A stretch of DNA of 55,856 bases from an uncultured Verrucomicrobiota bacterium (lineage in GTDB: Bacteria > Verrucomicrobiota > Verrucomicrobiia > Opitutales > Opitutaceae). The notes under the pieces are model-generated. The model saw only the letters and a list, made by a program, of their open reading frames with translations. It did not search any database and was not told where the DNA came from. Of this stretch, positions 16,380 through 26,384 are shown piece after piece; the stretch's first letter is position 1, and each line of letters starts with the position of its first letter. The stretch spans positions 1 through 55,856 of the forward strand of contig CAIVDS010000112.1 in the NCBI GenBank assembly GCA_903904685.1, given 5' to 3'. The translations under genes and the position numbers were made by a program.

Positions 16380-19300
16380 ATGATTGCAGCCCTGTCGTTT
16401 CGTTTTACCCTTAAATCCACGACCTTCGCGCATCGCGCCGCGGTCTTTTGCCTGGCGGCTTTCGCCCTGATGGGCGGCGCGGGTTTGCCGCCGGTCGCGG
16501 CGGCGGGCGCGGACTACGCGGCGGAATTGCGGGCGTTCACCGGAGCGCCGACGCGGGTCGTATGGATTCAGGACGCGGGCGACAGCGCGTGCGTTTACTC
16601 GGAGCGGCCCACGCTGCGGCTGATGGGATACGACACGGAGGACGGCAAGGGCGAGCGCGCCATTCTCCCCGCCATCGGCTGGTATGGGAAACCCGTGCTC
16701 ACGGCGGACGGGAACCGCGTGGTGTTTGCCGATCTGGCGGACCACACGGTCAAGGTGGTGAATTTCGACGGCACCGGCCTGCGCCTGATCGTGAAGAACG
16801 AGGAGTCCTACAAATTCACCGAGAAGGCCTTTACCGACAACTCGGTGTGGACCGATCCGCAGACGGGAACGGTGTGGGTTTATGCTTTGATCATGGAACA
16901 GCGGGGAGGACAGCCGGTGCCGACGATCCGGCGGTATCAGCTCGATCATCCGGAGGTGAGCGAACTCGTCTGGGACAAGACCGAGGTCTATATGTTCATG
17001 ATGAACGGAGACGGCCGGATGGCCAGCGGGGGAGTGAAGGACGGGGGCAACACGCCGCAGGGAGTTTTCCTGCTGCCCGACGTGGACTTCGCGCAGCGGG
17101 GCGGCGGGTGCTGGCCTTCGATGTCTCCCGACAACAGCATGCGTTCGTGGGTTTTCACGGGCAACCATCGCAGCATCCATTTCTGCGTGACGTCGGACGC
17201 GCGGACGGGCAAGGGCTACAGCTACGGTGTGGAGTTTAACAAGTCGCCGGGCATCACGCTCACCGGACAGCAGGAGATGTATCATCCGCGCTGGTCGAAC
17301 AACGTGCGCTTCCTTGCGCTGACCGCGCCGCTGGAGCAGTGGAACTACAAGGCCGAGGCGAAGATTCCGATGGCCGTGGCGGCCAAGGTGGAAATCTACA
17401 TCGGCAAGTTCACGGAGGACATGAAGGGCGTCGAGCGGTTCGTCCAGGTGACGCACAACAACCGCGGCGACTACTGGCCGTGCGCGTGGATCAAGCCGCC
17501 GGCGGGCCCGCCCGCGTGGTTGAACGCCGCGACGGGTCCGGCGGTCTCAACCGGAGCGGAGACGGTGAAAAAAGAACCTGATCGCACCGCCCAGGTGTTT
17601 GTGTGGACGACGGGAGCCGATGGAAACCAGATCAACGATCCCAAGACGGGCGCCATCCGCCAGTGCATCGGCCAAATGAGGGACGAGGCGAGGTTCGGGC
17701 TCAATTATGTGATGGATCTTACGAACGGGGCGTTCGTGCCGGACGCGATGAGCAAGCCCTGGCTCGAGGCGGTGCAGGCGCGAGGGGCCTTCGCCATCGA
17801 GGCGGTGCTCACGCCGCTGGCGGCGACGCCTCCCTCCGGCGAGGGCGTGGTGCTGGCGTTTGCCGACGATCCGGAAACGGGCAACGTCACGCTCTCGCAG
17901 AAGGGCGACACGCTCTCGCTGCGTCTGCGAGGGCGGACGGGCGATCCCCTGCCGCTCGCCAAGCTGCCGGCCGACCATGCGAGCCATGTCGTCGTGAGCT
18001 ATGCGCCGGGAAAACTGGCGGTGTTTATCGACGGGCAGCGCGTGCTGCTGGCCAACTCGCCGGATGTCCCTGTTGCCGGATGGACGGCGCAGGCGGTGAT
18101 CTTTGGCGACGCTCTGCGAGGCGGCCGCAACTGGCCGGGGTTGATGGAAGGCATGGGACTTTTCGGACGGGAGATCGGCGCGGCGGAGGCGAGGCAGCGG
18201 TTCGAGGCGTTCAAGGAGCGCGGCGCGGCGCGGAAGAAGTCCGTCGAGCGCGTGGTGATCGACGCGAAGCTCACGGGAGTCTGCGCGGCGGCCGATCCGC
18301 AGGGCATCGCGCCCTACAAGCGTTGTTTGTCCACGCAGCAATACGAGGTCGTGAAGACCATCGAGGGGAATTTGACCGACAAGGTGATCAGCGTGGCGCA
18401 ATGGTCGGTGCTGGATGGCCGGGTGGTGCCGGGCTACCTGAAATACAAGGCCGGCCAGACCTACCGTCTCGCCCTTGAACGCTGGTCGGATCATCCCGAG
18501 CAGGAATCGGAGCGGATGATCTCGGGGAATTTCGAGGAGAAGGAACTGTTCTACCAAGTACGCGAAAGCGCGGTTCCTGCCGCGACGAACGCGGTCGCGG
18601 CGACGCCCGCAGCCTCAGGCGACGCGGCGTGGCATCCGGTCGAAGGCAAGGCGAACCAGCGCCGGTTGACCGCGCCGGTCTTCATCGGCGGGCAGGACAA
18701 GCCGACGCTCTTCGTCGCGCAGCCCGGAACGCAACTGGACGCGGCGGGACAGGAGATTGTTTTTGAAAACGGCTCGCTGACCGAAGTCGCGAACACCGGG
18801 GAGCTGCGTTTGGGAGGTTCCGGCGTGGTGACCGCAGGCGCCGTCGTGACCGGAGGAGCCCGCTACACGAGCGCCCCGGCGTTGAAGTTGAGCGGAGGAG
18901 GAGGTCAGGGAGCCGTCGCGGAGGCGATCATGGGAGTCACCGAATTGGAACTGACCCGCCTCGGTTCGGGATTCACCGGCATCCCCATCGTGAAGATCGG
19001 CGCCCCGGATGTTTACGGCGGACGACAGGCAACCGCCGTGGCCTATGTCAACAAGGACAGCCATGCGCTCAGCCAATTTCGCATCACCGATTCGGGCAGC
19101 GGCTACCTGCGCTCGCCTCGCGTCACGTTTGAAGGAGGCGAGGGTTCTGGCGCGGAGGCGCAGGCGTTCCTCTCGGTGACGGATGTCTTCGTGCCGAACG
19201 GCGGTTCCGGCTACGCCACGCCGCCCGCGGCGACGCTCGCGGGCAATGGCGACGGCGCGGCGGTGCAGCCCGTGCTGCAACGCACCGTGCTGCGTTTCAA

Positions 19301-20615
19301 CAATCCGCAAGGCGTCGTGGCCCTGCGCAACACCGGCACGATCGACCAGGACGGGGCGGCGGTCTTCTTCGACTGGTCGGCGACGCTGACCAACTACGCC
19401 GCGCGCACTCTGGAAAACGGCGGCACGTGGGTATTGCGCAACGGCGCGCTGATCCAGTTTGGCTCGACCTCGGGCCGCGCGGCCTGGACGGCGAAGGTTA
19501 CCAACACCGGCACGATGCGCCTGCTGGGGGGGGCGCGCATCGCCCTGCAGAGCCTGCAAAACAGCGGGACGCTTCAACTCGGCGGCGGCGCGGTGCTGGG
19601 GGCTGTCGTGTTGGGCCAGGGAGAGGGAACGCTGACGAACACCGGTCAAGTTTTGGTCGGCGGCGGCGATGCGCAGAATCCGGTGGCTTTCGGATTCGCC
19701 CATCCCGAGTCCACGGGAAGCCGCGCCATCGTGAACGGCTCGCCGGACGGGGTCGCGAAGGCGCGGTTCATGATCGGCGACGGCAAAACCCCGACCGTTT
19801 TCCGGATGGTGGGCGGGCAGGCGGAGTTTACCAACCATCCCGGCTCGTCGATGGGTATCCTTCCTTCGGCGACACTGTCGTTGATCACGAACGACAACGG
19901 CTCCCGGCATATGTTTAACAGCCGGAAGGCCCTTGTGACCAACGCGGGCGACCTGTTGCTCGCGGGCACGCTGCAGGTGGAGGGCAATCACGCCGGCATG
20001 ACGGGCATCGGCAACAAGGGGAAGCTTACGATCCAAGGAACGCAGGCCGGCCTCGAGCGGTTGCCAAACAGCGCGGGACCGGGGGCCGGTTACAAACCGG
20101 ACTTCAATTGCTCGAAGCTGCTCAATCTCGACGGAGGCGCCTTGCAGGGAACCGGCACGTTCACCTACATCAATCACACCGGAAGCCTCGACAGCAGCTA
20201 CCTGCGGCTGATCAACATCGGCGGCATTTCTCCGGGAGGAGACCAGCCGGGGCAGCTGATCTTCGTCAATGTGAACGTGCAGTTTGGCGGAGGGAGTCTC
20301 TCGGTGACGGATAACAGGAACGATCCTCCGCCGAAGGGCGGCGGATTGCTGCGCATCATGATCGCCGGACCCGCGAACTACAGTTCACTTCAGGTGACGG
20401 GTGACGATGACGCAGGACGCTTCGATCTCGTCGCGGGCGAGGCCAACACGCTGAACGTGGTGACGCCCATGGGCATCGTTCCGCACGGCAAATTCCGGAT
20501 CGTGAGCGCCAAGGCGGTGAAGGGGACTTTCGCCGCGCTGCAGTTCAACGGGAAATCCCCCGCGCCCTACACCGTCAATTATCTGCCCGACGGCATCGAA
20601 GCGGTATTCCCATAA
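16380..20615 (+). CDS. Giant secreted multidomain protein A (propeller, LamG-like, GSGY repeats, beta-helix)
   Basis: A 1,411-residue exported protein. A signal peptide (AAVFCLAAFALMGGAGLPPVAAA) is followed by a TolB-like propeller (about residues 60-420; TRVVWIQDAG, VVFADLADHTVKVVNFDGTGL), a LamG/concanavalin-like domain (about 463-610; VVSYAPGKLAVFIDGQR, PGLMEGMGLFGREI), and a short beta-domain. Four GSGY-type repeats follow at about 817-963 (GARYTSAP, GSGFTGIP, GSGYLRSP, GSGYATPP, each followed by a Gly-rich stretch and an Ala/Gln run). The rest is an autotransporter-passenger-like beta-helix with repeated NTGT/NSGT turns. It ends at VNYLPDGIEAVFP with no beta-barrel. The ATG at 16380 is preferred over the TTG at 16356. 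A paralogue follows 18 bp downstream. A cell-surface carbohydrate-binding role is inferred. Confidence 0.85.
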   Translation: MIAALSFRFTLKSTTFAHRAAVFCLAAFALMGGAGLPPVAAAGADYAAELRAFTGAPTRVVWIQDAGDSACVYSERPTLRLMGYDTEDGKGERAILPAIGWYGKPVLTADGNRVVFADLADHTVKVVNFDGTGLRLIVKNEESYKFTEKAFTDNSVWTDPQTGTVWVYALIMEQRGGQPVPTIRRYQLDHPEVSELVWDKTEVYMFMMNGDGRMASGGVKDGGNTPQGVFLLPDVDFAQRGGGCWPSMSPDNSMRSWVFTGNHRSIHFCVTSDARTGKGYSYGVEFNKSPGITLTGQQEMYHPRWSNNVRFLALTAPLEQWNYKAEAKIPMAVAAKVEIYIGKFTEDMKGVERFVQVTHNNRGDYWPCAWIKPPAGPPAWLNAATGPAVSTGAETVKKEPDRTAQVFVWTTGADGNQINDPKTGAIRQCIGQMRDEARFGLNYVMDLTNGAFVPDAMSKPWLEAVQARGAFAIEAVLTPLAATPPSGEGVVLAFADDPETGNVTLSQKGDTLSLRLRGRTGDPLPLAKLPADHASHVVVSYAPGKLAVFIDGQRVLLANSPDVPVAGWTAQAVIFGDALRGGRNWPGLMEGMGLFGREIGAAEARQRFEAFKERGAARKKSVERVVIDAKLTGVCAAADPQGIAPYKRCLSTQQYEVVKTIEGNLTDKVISVAQWSVLDGRVVPGYLKYKAGQTYRLALERWSDHPEQESERMISGNFEEKELFYQVRESAVPAATNAVAATPAASGDAAWHPVEGKANQRRLTAPVFIGGQDKPTLFVAQPGTQLDAAGQEIVFENGSLTEVANTGELRLGGSGVVTAGAVVTGGARYTSAPALKLSGGGGQGAVAEAIMGVTELELTRLGSGFTGIPIVKIGAPDVYGGRQATAVAYVNKDSHALSQFRITDSGSGYLRSPRVTFEGGEGSGAEAQAFLSVTDVFVPNGGSGYATPPAATLAGNGDGAAVQPVLQRTVLRFNNPQGVVALRNTGTIDQDGAAVFFDWSATLTNYAARTLENGGTWVLRNGALIQFGSTSGRAAWTAKVTNTGTMRLLGGARIALQSLQNSGTLQLGGGAVLGAVVLGQGEGTLTNTGQVLVGGGDAQNPVAFGFAHPESTGSRAIVNGSPDGVAKARFMIGDGKTPTVFRMVGGQAEFTNHPGSSMGILPSATLSLITNDNGSRHMFNSRKALVTNAGDLLLAGTLQVEGNHAGMTGIGNKGKLTIQGTQAGLERLPNSAGPGAGYKPDFNCSKLLNLDGGALQGTGTFTYINHTGSLDSSYLRLINIGGISPGGDQPGQLIFVNVNVQFGGGSLSVTDNRNDPPPKGGGLLRIMIAGPANYSSLQVTGDDDAGRFDLVAGEANTLNVVTPMGIVPHGKFRIVSAKAVKGTFAALQFNGKSPAPYTVNYLPDGIEAVFP

Positions 20616-20633
20616 TAATTCCCATTTGTCGTG

Positions 20634-23600
20634 ATGCACACCCAACAAGCAGCCGGAGCTTTTCACTTCCGGCATGGTTTCATCGTGCTGGCCGGTCTGG
20701 TCGCCTGGATGGCGCACGGCACATTGTCCGCCGGAATCGCCGAGGATCTGCGGGCGTTCACCGGAGCGCCGACACGGGTCGTCTGGATACAGGACGCGGG
20801 CGAGAGCGCCTGCGTTTACTCGGAAAGACCGACCATCCGGTTGATGGGCTTCGACACGGAGGACGGCAAGGGGGAGCGGGCGATCCTGCCCGCCATCGGC
20901 TGGTATGCGAAACCCCTGCTCACCGCCGACGGCAAGAGAGTCGTGTTTGCCGATCTCGCGGACCACACGGTCAAGGTGGTGAACTTCGACGGCACCGGCC
21001 TGCGCGAGGTGCTGAAGAATGACGAAGCCTACGCCTACGACCCGAAACCTTATATCGACGACGCGGTGTGGACCGATCCGAGCAGCGGGGTGACTTGGGT
21101 CTATGCCATGGTGATGGGGCCGCGCGCAGGGCAACCGGTCCCGACGATCCGCCGGTATCAAATCGACAACCCGAAGATCAGCGAACTGATCTGGGACAAA
21201 TCGCCGCTCTTCATGTTCATGCCCTCCGGAGACGGACGCATGGCCAGCGGCGGCATCGTTGACGGCGGCAATTCTCCCGAGGGGGTTTTCACCCTGCCCA
21301 ACGGAGCCTTTTACGGCCGCCACAACGGCTGCTGGCCCTCCATGTCCCCCGATGCCAGCCATCGCATGTGGGTTTTCTCGGGCGATCATCGGGCCATCCT
21401 TCTTTCCACACCGACGAATCGTAGCGGCAGCGCGGTCGAAACCCGTTTTTCCCTCAACGCCCCGGGCATGAAAATCGAAAGCGGCGACGAGATGTATCAC
21501 CCGAGATGGACCAACAACGTTCACTTCCTGACGATCGACGCCCCGTTCCCGCACAAGGCCTGGAGTTTCAAATCGGACGCGAAGATTCCTCCGGATGTGG
21601 CCGCCAACGTGGAAATCTACATCGGCAAGTTCAAGGACGACTTCACGGGCGTCGAGCGATGGGTGCCGGTCACCAACAACAAGCGCGGCGACTATTGGCC
21701 CAATGTCTGGATCAAGCCTTCCAAGGAGGATTTGGCGGCGTTGTCGGCCGCGGTCGCCGTTCCCGCTTCGCCGGAGGAAACGACACCCGCGATCCTTGAT
21801 ACGAAGGGACAGGTTTACCTGTGGCAGAACGGGGCGGCGGGCAACCAGATCAACGATCCGGTCACGGGCGCCATTCATGTGTGTTCGGGGCAGTTCCGCG
21901 ACAACGCGCGTTTCGCCCGCTTCAACGTGATGGACCTGACGGACGGAGCCTTCGTGCCCGACAACGCTTCGGCGGGCCCGTTGCTGGCGGCCTGCAAGGC
22001 CGGCGGAAAGTTCGCGTTGGAAACCGACATCACCCCCATGGGCGCGACGCCGTCCGACGGAAGAGTGATCATGGCCTTTGCCGATGACATGGAGAACGGG
22101 AACTTCGTCCTCGCCCAGCAGGGAGACGCGCTGATCCTGCGCTTGAAAACGGACGGCGCTGGAACTCCCGCGCAGACCATGCGGATTTGCAGCCTCGTCC
22201 AGAATCAACCCAACCACATCGTCGTCAGTTATGCGGAGGGAAAACTGGCCTGCTATGTGAACGGCAGGCGCACGATCATCCCCCATTCTCTGCGCGGCGG
22301 ACTCTCCAACTGGACGCCGCAACCGCTGATCTTCGGCGACGCGTGGAAAGGCGGACGGAACTGGACGGGGTTGATGGAGGACATCGGCCTGTTCGGTCGC
22401 GAGATCAACACGGCGGAAGCCCGCCAGCGTTTTCTCAAGCAGCGCGAACGCACCGCCGGTCGCAAGCCCGCCCAAACGGTGGTCGTGGATGCGAAATTGA
22501 TAGGGCGTTGTTCGGCGGCCGACCCGAAGGGGATCGCCCCCTATCGCCGCTGTCTCTCGGAGCAGCTTTATCAGATCGTCAGGGTTATCTCCGGCACCTG
22601 CGCCGATCCGAAGATCATCGTGGCGCAATGGTCCGTGCTCGATGCGCAGGTCGTTCCCTCCTACGAGAAAATGGCCGCGGGACAAATCTATCGGTTGGCC
22701 CTGGAGAAAATGGACGACCATCCCGAGCAGGAATCGGAACGGACGATGAGCGGCGATTTCAATGCGAACGATCTTCAGCTCTATTACGAAGTCAGATCCC
22801 CCGGCGTCATTCCGATCGCGCCGAAAACGCCGCAGGCGAACGATGCAGGCAATGCGAGCGCGCCCGGAACCGTCACGGTAACGAACCCGTCTCCGGACGA
22901 TCTCACGTTGAGGGGAACCAACCGGATGGCCGGTCACGGCATGGTCGCGGCGGCGACGGTGTCGGACGGCGGCTTCGATTATACGCAAAACCCCCGCGTG
23001 CAGTTCTCCGGCGGAGGAGGGCAGGGAGCGGCCGGCGAAGCGGTCATGGGAGTGGCCTCGCTGGACGTTACCGGCTTGGGAGGAGGCTATACCAGTGAGC
23101 CGACTGTCATCGTCGCCGATCCCGATGTCATCGGAGGCCGGCCGGCGACGGCCACGGCGAAAATCGACAAGATTGGCGGAACCGTATCGGGCCTCGAGAT
23201 CATCGATCCGGGCACCGGCTATCTTCGCGTGCCGCACATCACCATCACCGGCGGAGGAGGCGCCGGAGCGGAGGCGCAAGCGACCTTATGCCTCTCGGGA
23301 ATCGTCTTCACCAACGGAGGCGGCGGTTACACGAGTCCACCGAAAATCACGTTGGGAGGGGGAGGCGGCAGGCAGGCGGAGGCTCAGGCGGCGCTGCAGT
23401 CGAAAACATTCCGCTACACCGATCCCAATGGGAATGCCCTATTCACGAACGCCGGCACGCTGGAGCAGGATGGCTCCGCGCTGGTCTTCGAATGGGCGGC
23501 GGCGAGTCGTCCCGCGGGCAAGTGCGGTTTCAACAATACGGGAACTTGGATACTGAGAAATTCCTCCTGCGTGCAATTCACCTCGTCCACCGGCTTCCCC

Positions 23601-24809
23601 CCCGTGATCAGGGATGCCAACACCAACGGCGGCACCCTGAGCGTCCTCGATCATTCCCGTCTCGGCTTCTCAAGGTTGCAGAACAGCGGCGTGCTCGAGT
23701 TGGGAGCGGGAGCAACGCTGGGCCAGTCCGAGTACGCCGGAGTGGAAAACAGCCTCGCGAATACGGACAACGGGGTGATCAAGGTCATGGGCGGCACCCG
23801 CGACCAACCCGTGACCTTCGGATATGTCGGGCCCGGTGGCACCGGCAAACGAACTGTCGAGAACGGCTCGGCGCGCGGCGACAGCCAGGCCCAAATCATT
23901 ATCGGCAACGGCAAGGATACCTCGACCTTTGCGATCGTCGGCGGCCAGGTGAGCGTGACCAATTTTGCGGGAAGCGGCATCACCATCAATCCCGGCGCCA
24001 TGCTCGCCTTGCTTACCAATGACAGCGGATCCACTTTGCCCACGGGGAATTCCCTCACTCGCATCGCCAAATTGGCCAACAGCGGGGATCTTCTGTTGGC
24101 GGGGCAATTGCGCGTGCAAAGCAACCATGCCGGGTTCACTGGAATCGAGAACGGCGGCAAGCTTACGATTCGCGGCGATCAGGCGGTGGTGGAACGCCTG
24201 CCCAACAGCGCGGGGCCGGGAAGTCTCTACGAAACCAAATATACCGCGCAGATTCTCAATCGCCCCGGCGGCTTGATCCAAGGGATCGGCACCCTCACCT
24301 ATACGAATAACACGGGAGACAAGGAAGGACGCTTTCTGCGCATCTTCAATCTTGGCACTATTGCGCCGGGTGTGCGCGACGGCAAGGGAGTGGAAACGTT
24401 CGGTCCGCTGGTCCTGCGCAACGTGAATGTGCGCTTCGGCTCCGCAACGATTCCCCCTCGGCCGCAGGGAACGCCCGCTGGGGCGCCGTTACCGAAACCA
24501 GTTCCTGTCCCATCGACGCAACCCAACGTCCTGCAAATCGGCATCGGAGGTCCGCCGAATGCTCCCGGCCGCTATGATACGCTCACCCTCGCGGGGGCGG
24601 ATGATTGCGGCCAGTTGGAATTAATAAAGACCGGGGGCAACACGCTCAACATCGTCACCGGAGCAGGCTTCACTCCGCACGGAACCTATAGGATCGTCAC
24701 GGCCACGTCGGTGGCCGGCACATTCGACGCGCTTCAATATAATGGTGCGCCCCAGGTGCCCTATACCGTCAACTACCGGCCCGATGGCATCGAGGTTGTT
24801 TTCCGATAA
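20634..24809 (+). CDS. Giant secreted multidomain protein B (paralogue of A)
   Basis: A 1,391-residue paralogue of the preceding gene, with the same domain order. It has a signal peptide (GFIVLAGLVAWMAHGTLSA) and a propeller beginning RAFTGAPTRVVWIQDAG. A LamG-like domain at about 454-602 shows VVSYAEGKLACYVNGRR and GLMEDIGLFGREI. Four GSGY repeats at about 771-922 read FDYTQNP, GGYTSEP, TGYLRVP and GGYTSPP. A beta-helix with NTGT/NSGV turns ends at VNYRPDGIEVVF. It also carries a Pro-rich insertion near residue 1285 (PRPQGTPAGAPLPKP) that A lacks. Starts GTG 20631 and ATG 20634 are both possible. The 18-bp spacing implies one operon with A. Confidence 0.85.
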   Translation: MHTQQAAGAFHFRHGFIVLAGLVAWMAHGTLSAGIAEDLRAFTGAPTRVVWIQDAGESACVYSERPTIRLMGFDTEDGKGERAILPAIGWYAKPLLTADGKRVVFADLADHTVKVVNFDGTGLREVLKNDEAYAYDPKPYIDDAVWTDPSSGVTWVYAMVMGPRAGQPVPTIRRYQIDNPKISELIWDKSPLFMFMPSGDGRMASGGIVDGGNSPEGVFTLPNGAFYGRHNGCWPSMSPDASHRMWVFSGDHRAILLSTPTNRSGSAVETRFSLNAPGMKIESGDEMYHPRWTNNVHFLTIDAPFPHKAWSFKSDAKIPPDVAANVEIYIGKFKDDFTGVERWVPVTNNKRGDYWPNVWIKPSKEDLAALSAAVAVPASPEETTPAILDTKGQVYLWQNGAAGNQINDPVTGAIHVCSGQFRDNARFARFNVMDLTDGAFVPDNASAGPLLAACKAGGKFALETDITPMGATPSDGRVIMAFADDMENGNFVLAQQGDALILRLKTDGAGTPAQTMRICSLVQNQPNHIVVSYAEGKLACYVNGRRTIIPHSLRGGLSNWTPQPLIFGDAWKGGRNWTGLMEDIGLFGREINTAEARQRFLKQRERTAGRKPAQTVVVDAKLIGRCSAADPKGIAPYRRCLSEQLYQIVRVISGTCADPKIIVAQWSVLDAQVVPSYEKMAAGQIYRLALEKMDDHPEQESERTMSGDFNANDLQLYYEVRSPGVIPIAPKTPQANDAGNASAPGTVTVTNPSPDDLTLRGTNRMAGHGMVAAATVSDGGFDYTQNPRVQFSGGGGQGAAGEAVMGVASLDVTGLGGGYTSEPTVIVADPDVIGGRPATATAKIDKIGGTVSGLEIIDPGTGYLRVPHITITGGGGAGAEAQATLCLSGIVFTNGGGGYTSPPKITLGGGGGRQAEAQAALQSKTFRYTDPNGNALFTNAGTLEQDGSALVFEWAAASRPAGKCGFNNTGTWILRNSSCVQFTSSTGFPPVIRDANTNGGTLSVLDHSRLGFSRLQNSGVLELGAGATLGQSEYAGVENSLANTDNGVIKVMGGTRDQPVTFGYVGPGGTGKRTVENGSARGDSQAQIIIGNGKDTSTFAIVGGQVSVTNFAGSGITINPGAMLALLTNDSGSTLPTGNSLTRIAKLANSGDLLLAGQLRVQSNHAGFTGIENGGKLTIRGDQAVVERLPNSAGPGSLYETKYTAQILNRPGGLIQGIGTLTYTNNTGDKEGRFLRIFNLGTIAPGVRDGKGVETFGPLVLRNVNVRFGSATIPPRPQGTPAGAPLPKPVPVPSTQPNVLQIGIGGPPNAPGRYDTLTLAGADDCGQLELIKTGGNTLNIVTGAGFTPHGTYRIVTATSVAGTFDALQYNGAPQVPYTVNYRPDGIEVVFR

Positions 24810-24824
24810 TCAGGTCAACCCAAA

Positions 24825-24876
24825 GGCCGGAAGCCGGAGTTCGGGCCTTGTGAACTCCCTCGCGTTTCTTCCGGCC
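24825..24876 (+). terminator. Long two-part hairpin after the giant-protein pair
   Basis: The outer arms GGCCGGAAG (24825-24833) and CTTCCGGCC (24868-24876) are perfect complements. Inside, GGAGTTC (24836-24842) pairs with GAACTCC (24852-24858). The sequence after it (TAAGTTTTCTTC) is only moderately T-rich. It probably terminates or attenuates transcription between the paralogue pair and the algI operon. Confidence 0.6.
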
Positions 24877-24904
24877 TAAGTTTTCTTCATACTCTCTTTT
24901 CCCC

Positions 24905-26380
24905 GTGGTCTTCAGCTCCCATATCTTCCTCTTCTATTTCCTGCCGCTGGCGCTTTTCGCCTACTACGCGCTTTATCGTGCGCCGCAGCGGTGGAGGAAT
25001 GTCGTCTTGATTCTTTTCGGCTACGCCTTCTACGGCTGGGCCGGGCCGCAGTTCATGCCGCTGATGTTCGGGACGACGTTCATCGACTGGCTCGTCAGTC
25101 TGGTGATCGCACACGACCGCTGGGATGTCTGGAAGGTCTGGCATGAGCCGGTCACGCCGCTGGTCGAAGGCGGGCCGCGCAGCCGGACGCAGCGTCGCGC
25201 GATCGTGATCTCGATGACCGCGAACCTCGTGGTGCTCGGCTTCTTCAAATACTTCAACTTCGGCGTCGACAGTTACAACGCCCTCGCGGCGTCGGTGGGT
25301 CTGGAAAGCTGGCAGTGGGACACCTTCTTCCGCGTGATCCTCCCTCTGGGCATCAGCTTCTACACCTTCCAGGCTATGAGCTACACGCTCGACGTCTATC
25401 GCGGAGAGGCGAAGGCCATGCGCAACTTCGTCGATTTCTCGTGCTTCGTCTCGATGTTCCCGCACTTGGTGGCCGGGCCGATCCTGAAGTTCTCCTATCT
25501 CGCCGACCAGTTGGAAACCCGCACGCTTACGCAGGAGAAATTCGCGCGCGGCGCCGCCTTCTTCGCGCTTGGCATGAGCAAGAAAATACTCCTCGCCAAT
25601 CCGGCGGGGAAGATCGCCGACCTGACGTTCAACGCGGGCGCGATCGGCTGCGTCGACTCGTGGTATGGCGCGATCGCGTATGCGTTTCAGATTTATTTCG
25701 ATTTCAGCGCCTACTCCGACATGGCGATCGGCCTCGGTCTGATGCTCGGTTTCATCTTCGCGAAGAACTTCGACTCGCCCTACAAGTCCGCCTCGATCAC
25801 CGAATTCTGGCGGCGCTGGCATATCTCGCTCTCCTCGTGGCTGCGCGATTACCTCTACATTCCGCTTGGCGGTAATCGCAAAGGCGAGATTCGCACCTAT
25901 GTGAACCTGCTGCTCGTCATGCTGCTGGGCGGACTCTGGCACGGGGCTTCGTGGAACTTCGTCATCTGGGGCGGCATCCACGGCGGCATGCTCGGCTTCG
26001 AGCGCAGCCAGGGGAAACACGGATTCTTCACCAGGCTGCCGCGCGCGGCGCAGATCGGTTTTACGTTCATCATCGTGGTGTTTGCCTGGGTGTTTTTCCG
26101 CGCCCGCGATCTTCCTGTCGCCCTAGCCTACTGCAAAAGCATGCTGGGGTTCGGCGGCGCGCAACCCGGCGAGGGTCTGCTCGCGGGTGTGATCTACCAG
26201 CCCTATTATTTCGGCAGCATGATCCTCGCCACGATCATCACCTGGCGCGGCGTGCAAACATGGGATTGGACGCGCGTGCTCACCGTTCCTAAGGCGGCGC
26301 TCATCTTCATCCTGTTCTGGCTCTCTATTCTGGTGATGACCACGCAGGCTTACAATCCGTTCATCTATTTCATTTTCTAA
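24905..26380 (+). CDS. MBOAT-family O-acyltransferase (AlgI-like)
   Basis: A 491-residue polytopic membrane protein of the MBOAT family, which passes acetyl groups across the inner membrane to modify an exocellular polysaccharide. It begins with the family's FSSHIFLFYFLPLALFAYY segment. It contains the DFSAYSDMAIGLGLMLGF block, FWRRWHISLSSWLRDYLYIPLGG, and GGLWHGASWNFVIWGG with the catalytic His346. GTG at 24905 is the start. It is followed after 4 bp by the first of two AlgJ/AlgX-like genes, the usual partners of AlgI. AlgI is the closest functional label; the polysaccharide it modifies is unknown. Confidence 0.93.
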   Translation: MVFSSHIFLFYFLPLALFAYYALYRAPQRWRNVVLILFGYAFYGWAGPQFMPLMFGTTFIDWLVSLVIAHDRWDVWKVWHEPVTPLVEGGPRSRTQRRAIVISMTANLVVLGFFKYFNFGVDSYNALAASVGLESWQWDTFFRVILPLGISFYTFQAMSYTLDVYRGEAKAMRNFVDFSCFVSMFPHLVAGPILKFSYLADQLETRTLTQEKFARGAAFFALGMSKKILLANPAGKIADLTFNAGAIGCVDSWYGAIAYAFQIYFDFSAYSDMAIGLGLMLGFIFAKNFDSPYKSASITEFWRRWHISLSSWLRDYLYIPLGGNRKGEIRTYVNLLLVMLLGGLWHGASWNFVIWGGIHGGMLGFERSQGKHGFFTRLPRAAQIGFTFIIVVFAWVFFRARDLPVALAYCKSMLGFGGAQPGEGLLAGVIYQPYYFGSMILATIITWRGVQTWDWTRVLTVPKAALIFILFWLSILVMTTQAYNPFIYFIF

Positions 26381-26384
26381 GGCC

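Noticed and set aside
15800-16414. Plus-strand 204-codon frame through the array
   Set aside because: It begins inside the array because units 2-6 contain TAG, and its variable positions are mostly non-synonymous; the minus frame explains the pattern better.
20385-23279. 964-codon minus-strand frame
   Set aside because: Antisense shadow across both giant paralogues; it has no domain features and crosses gene boundaries.
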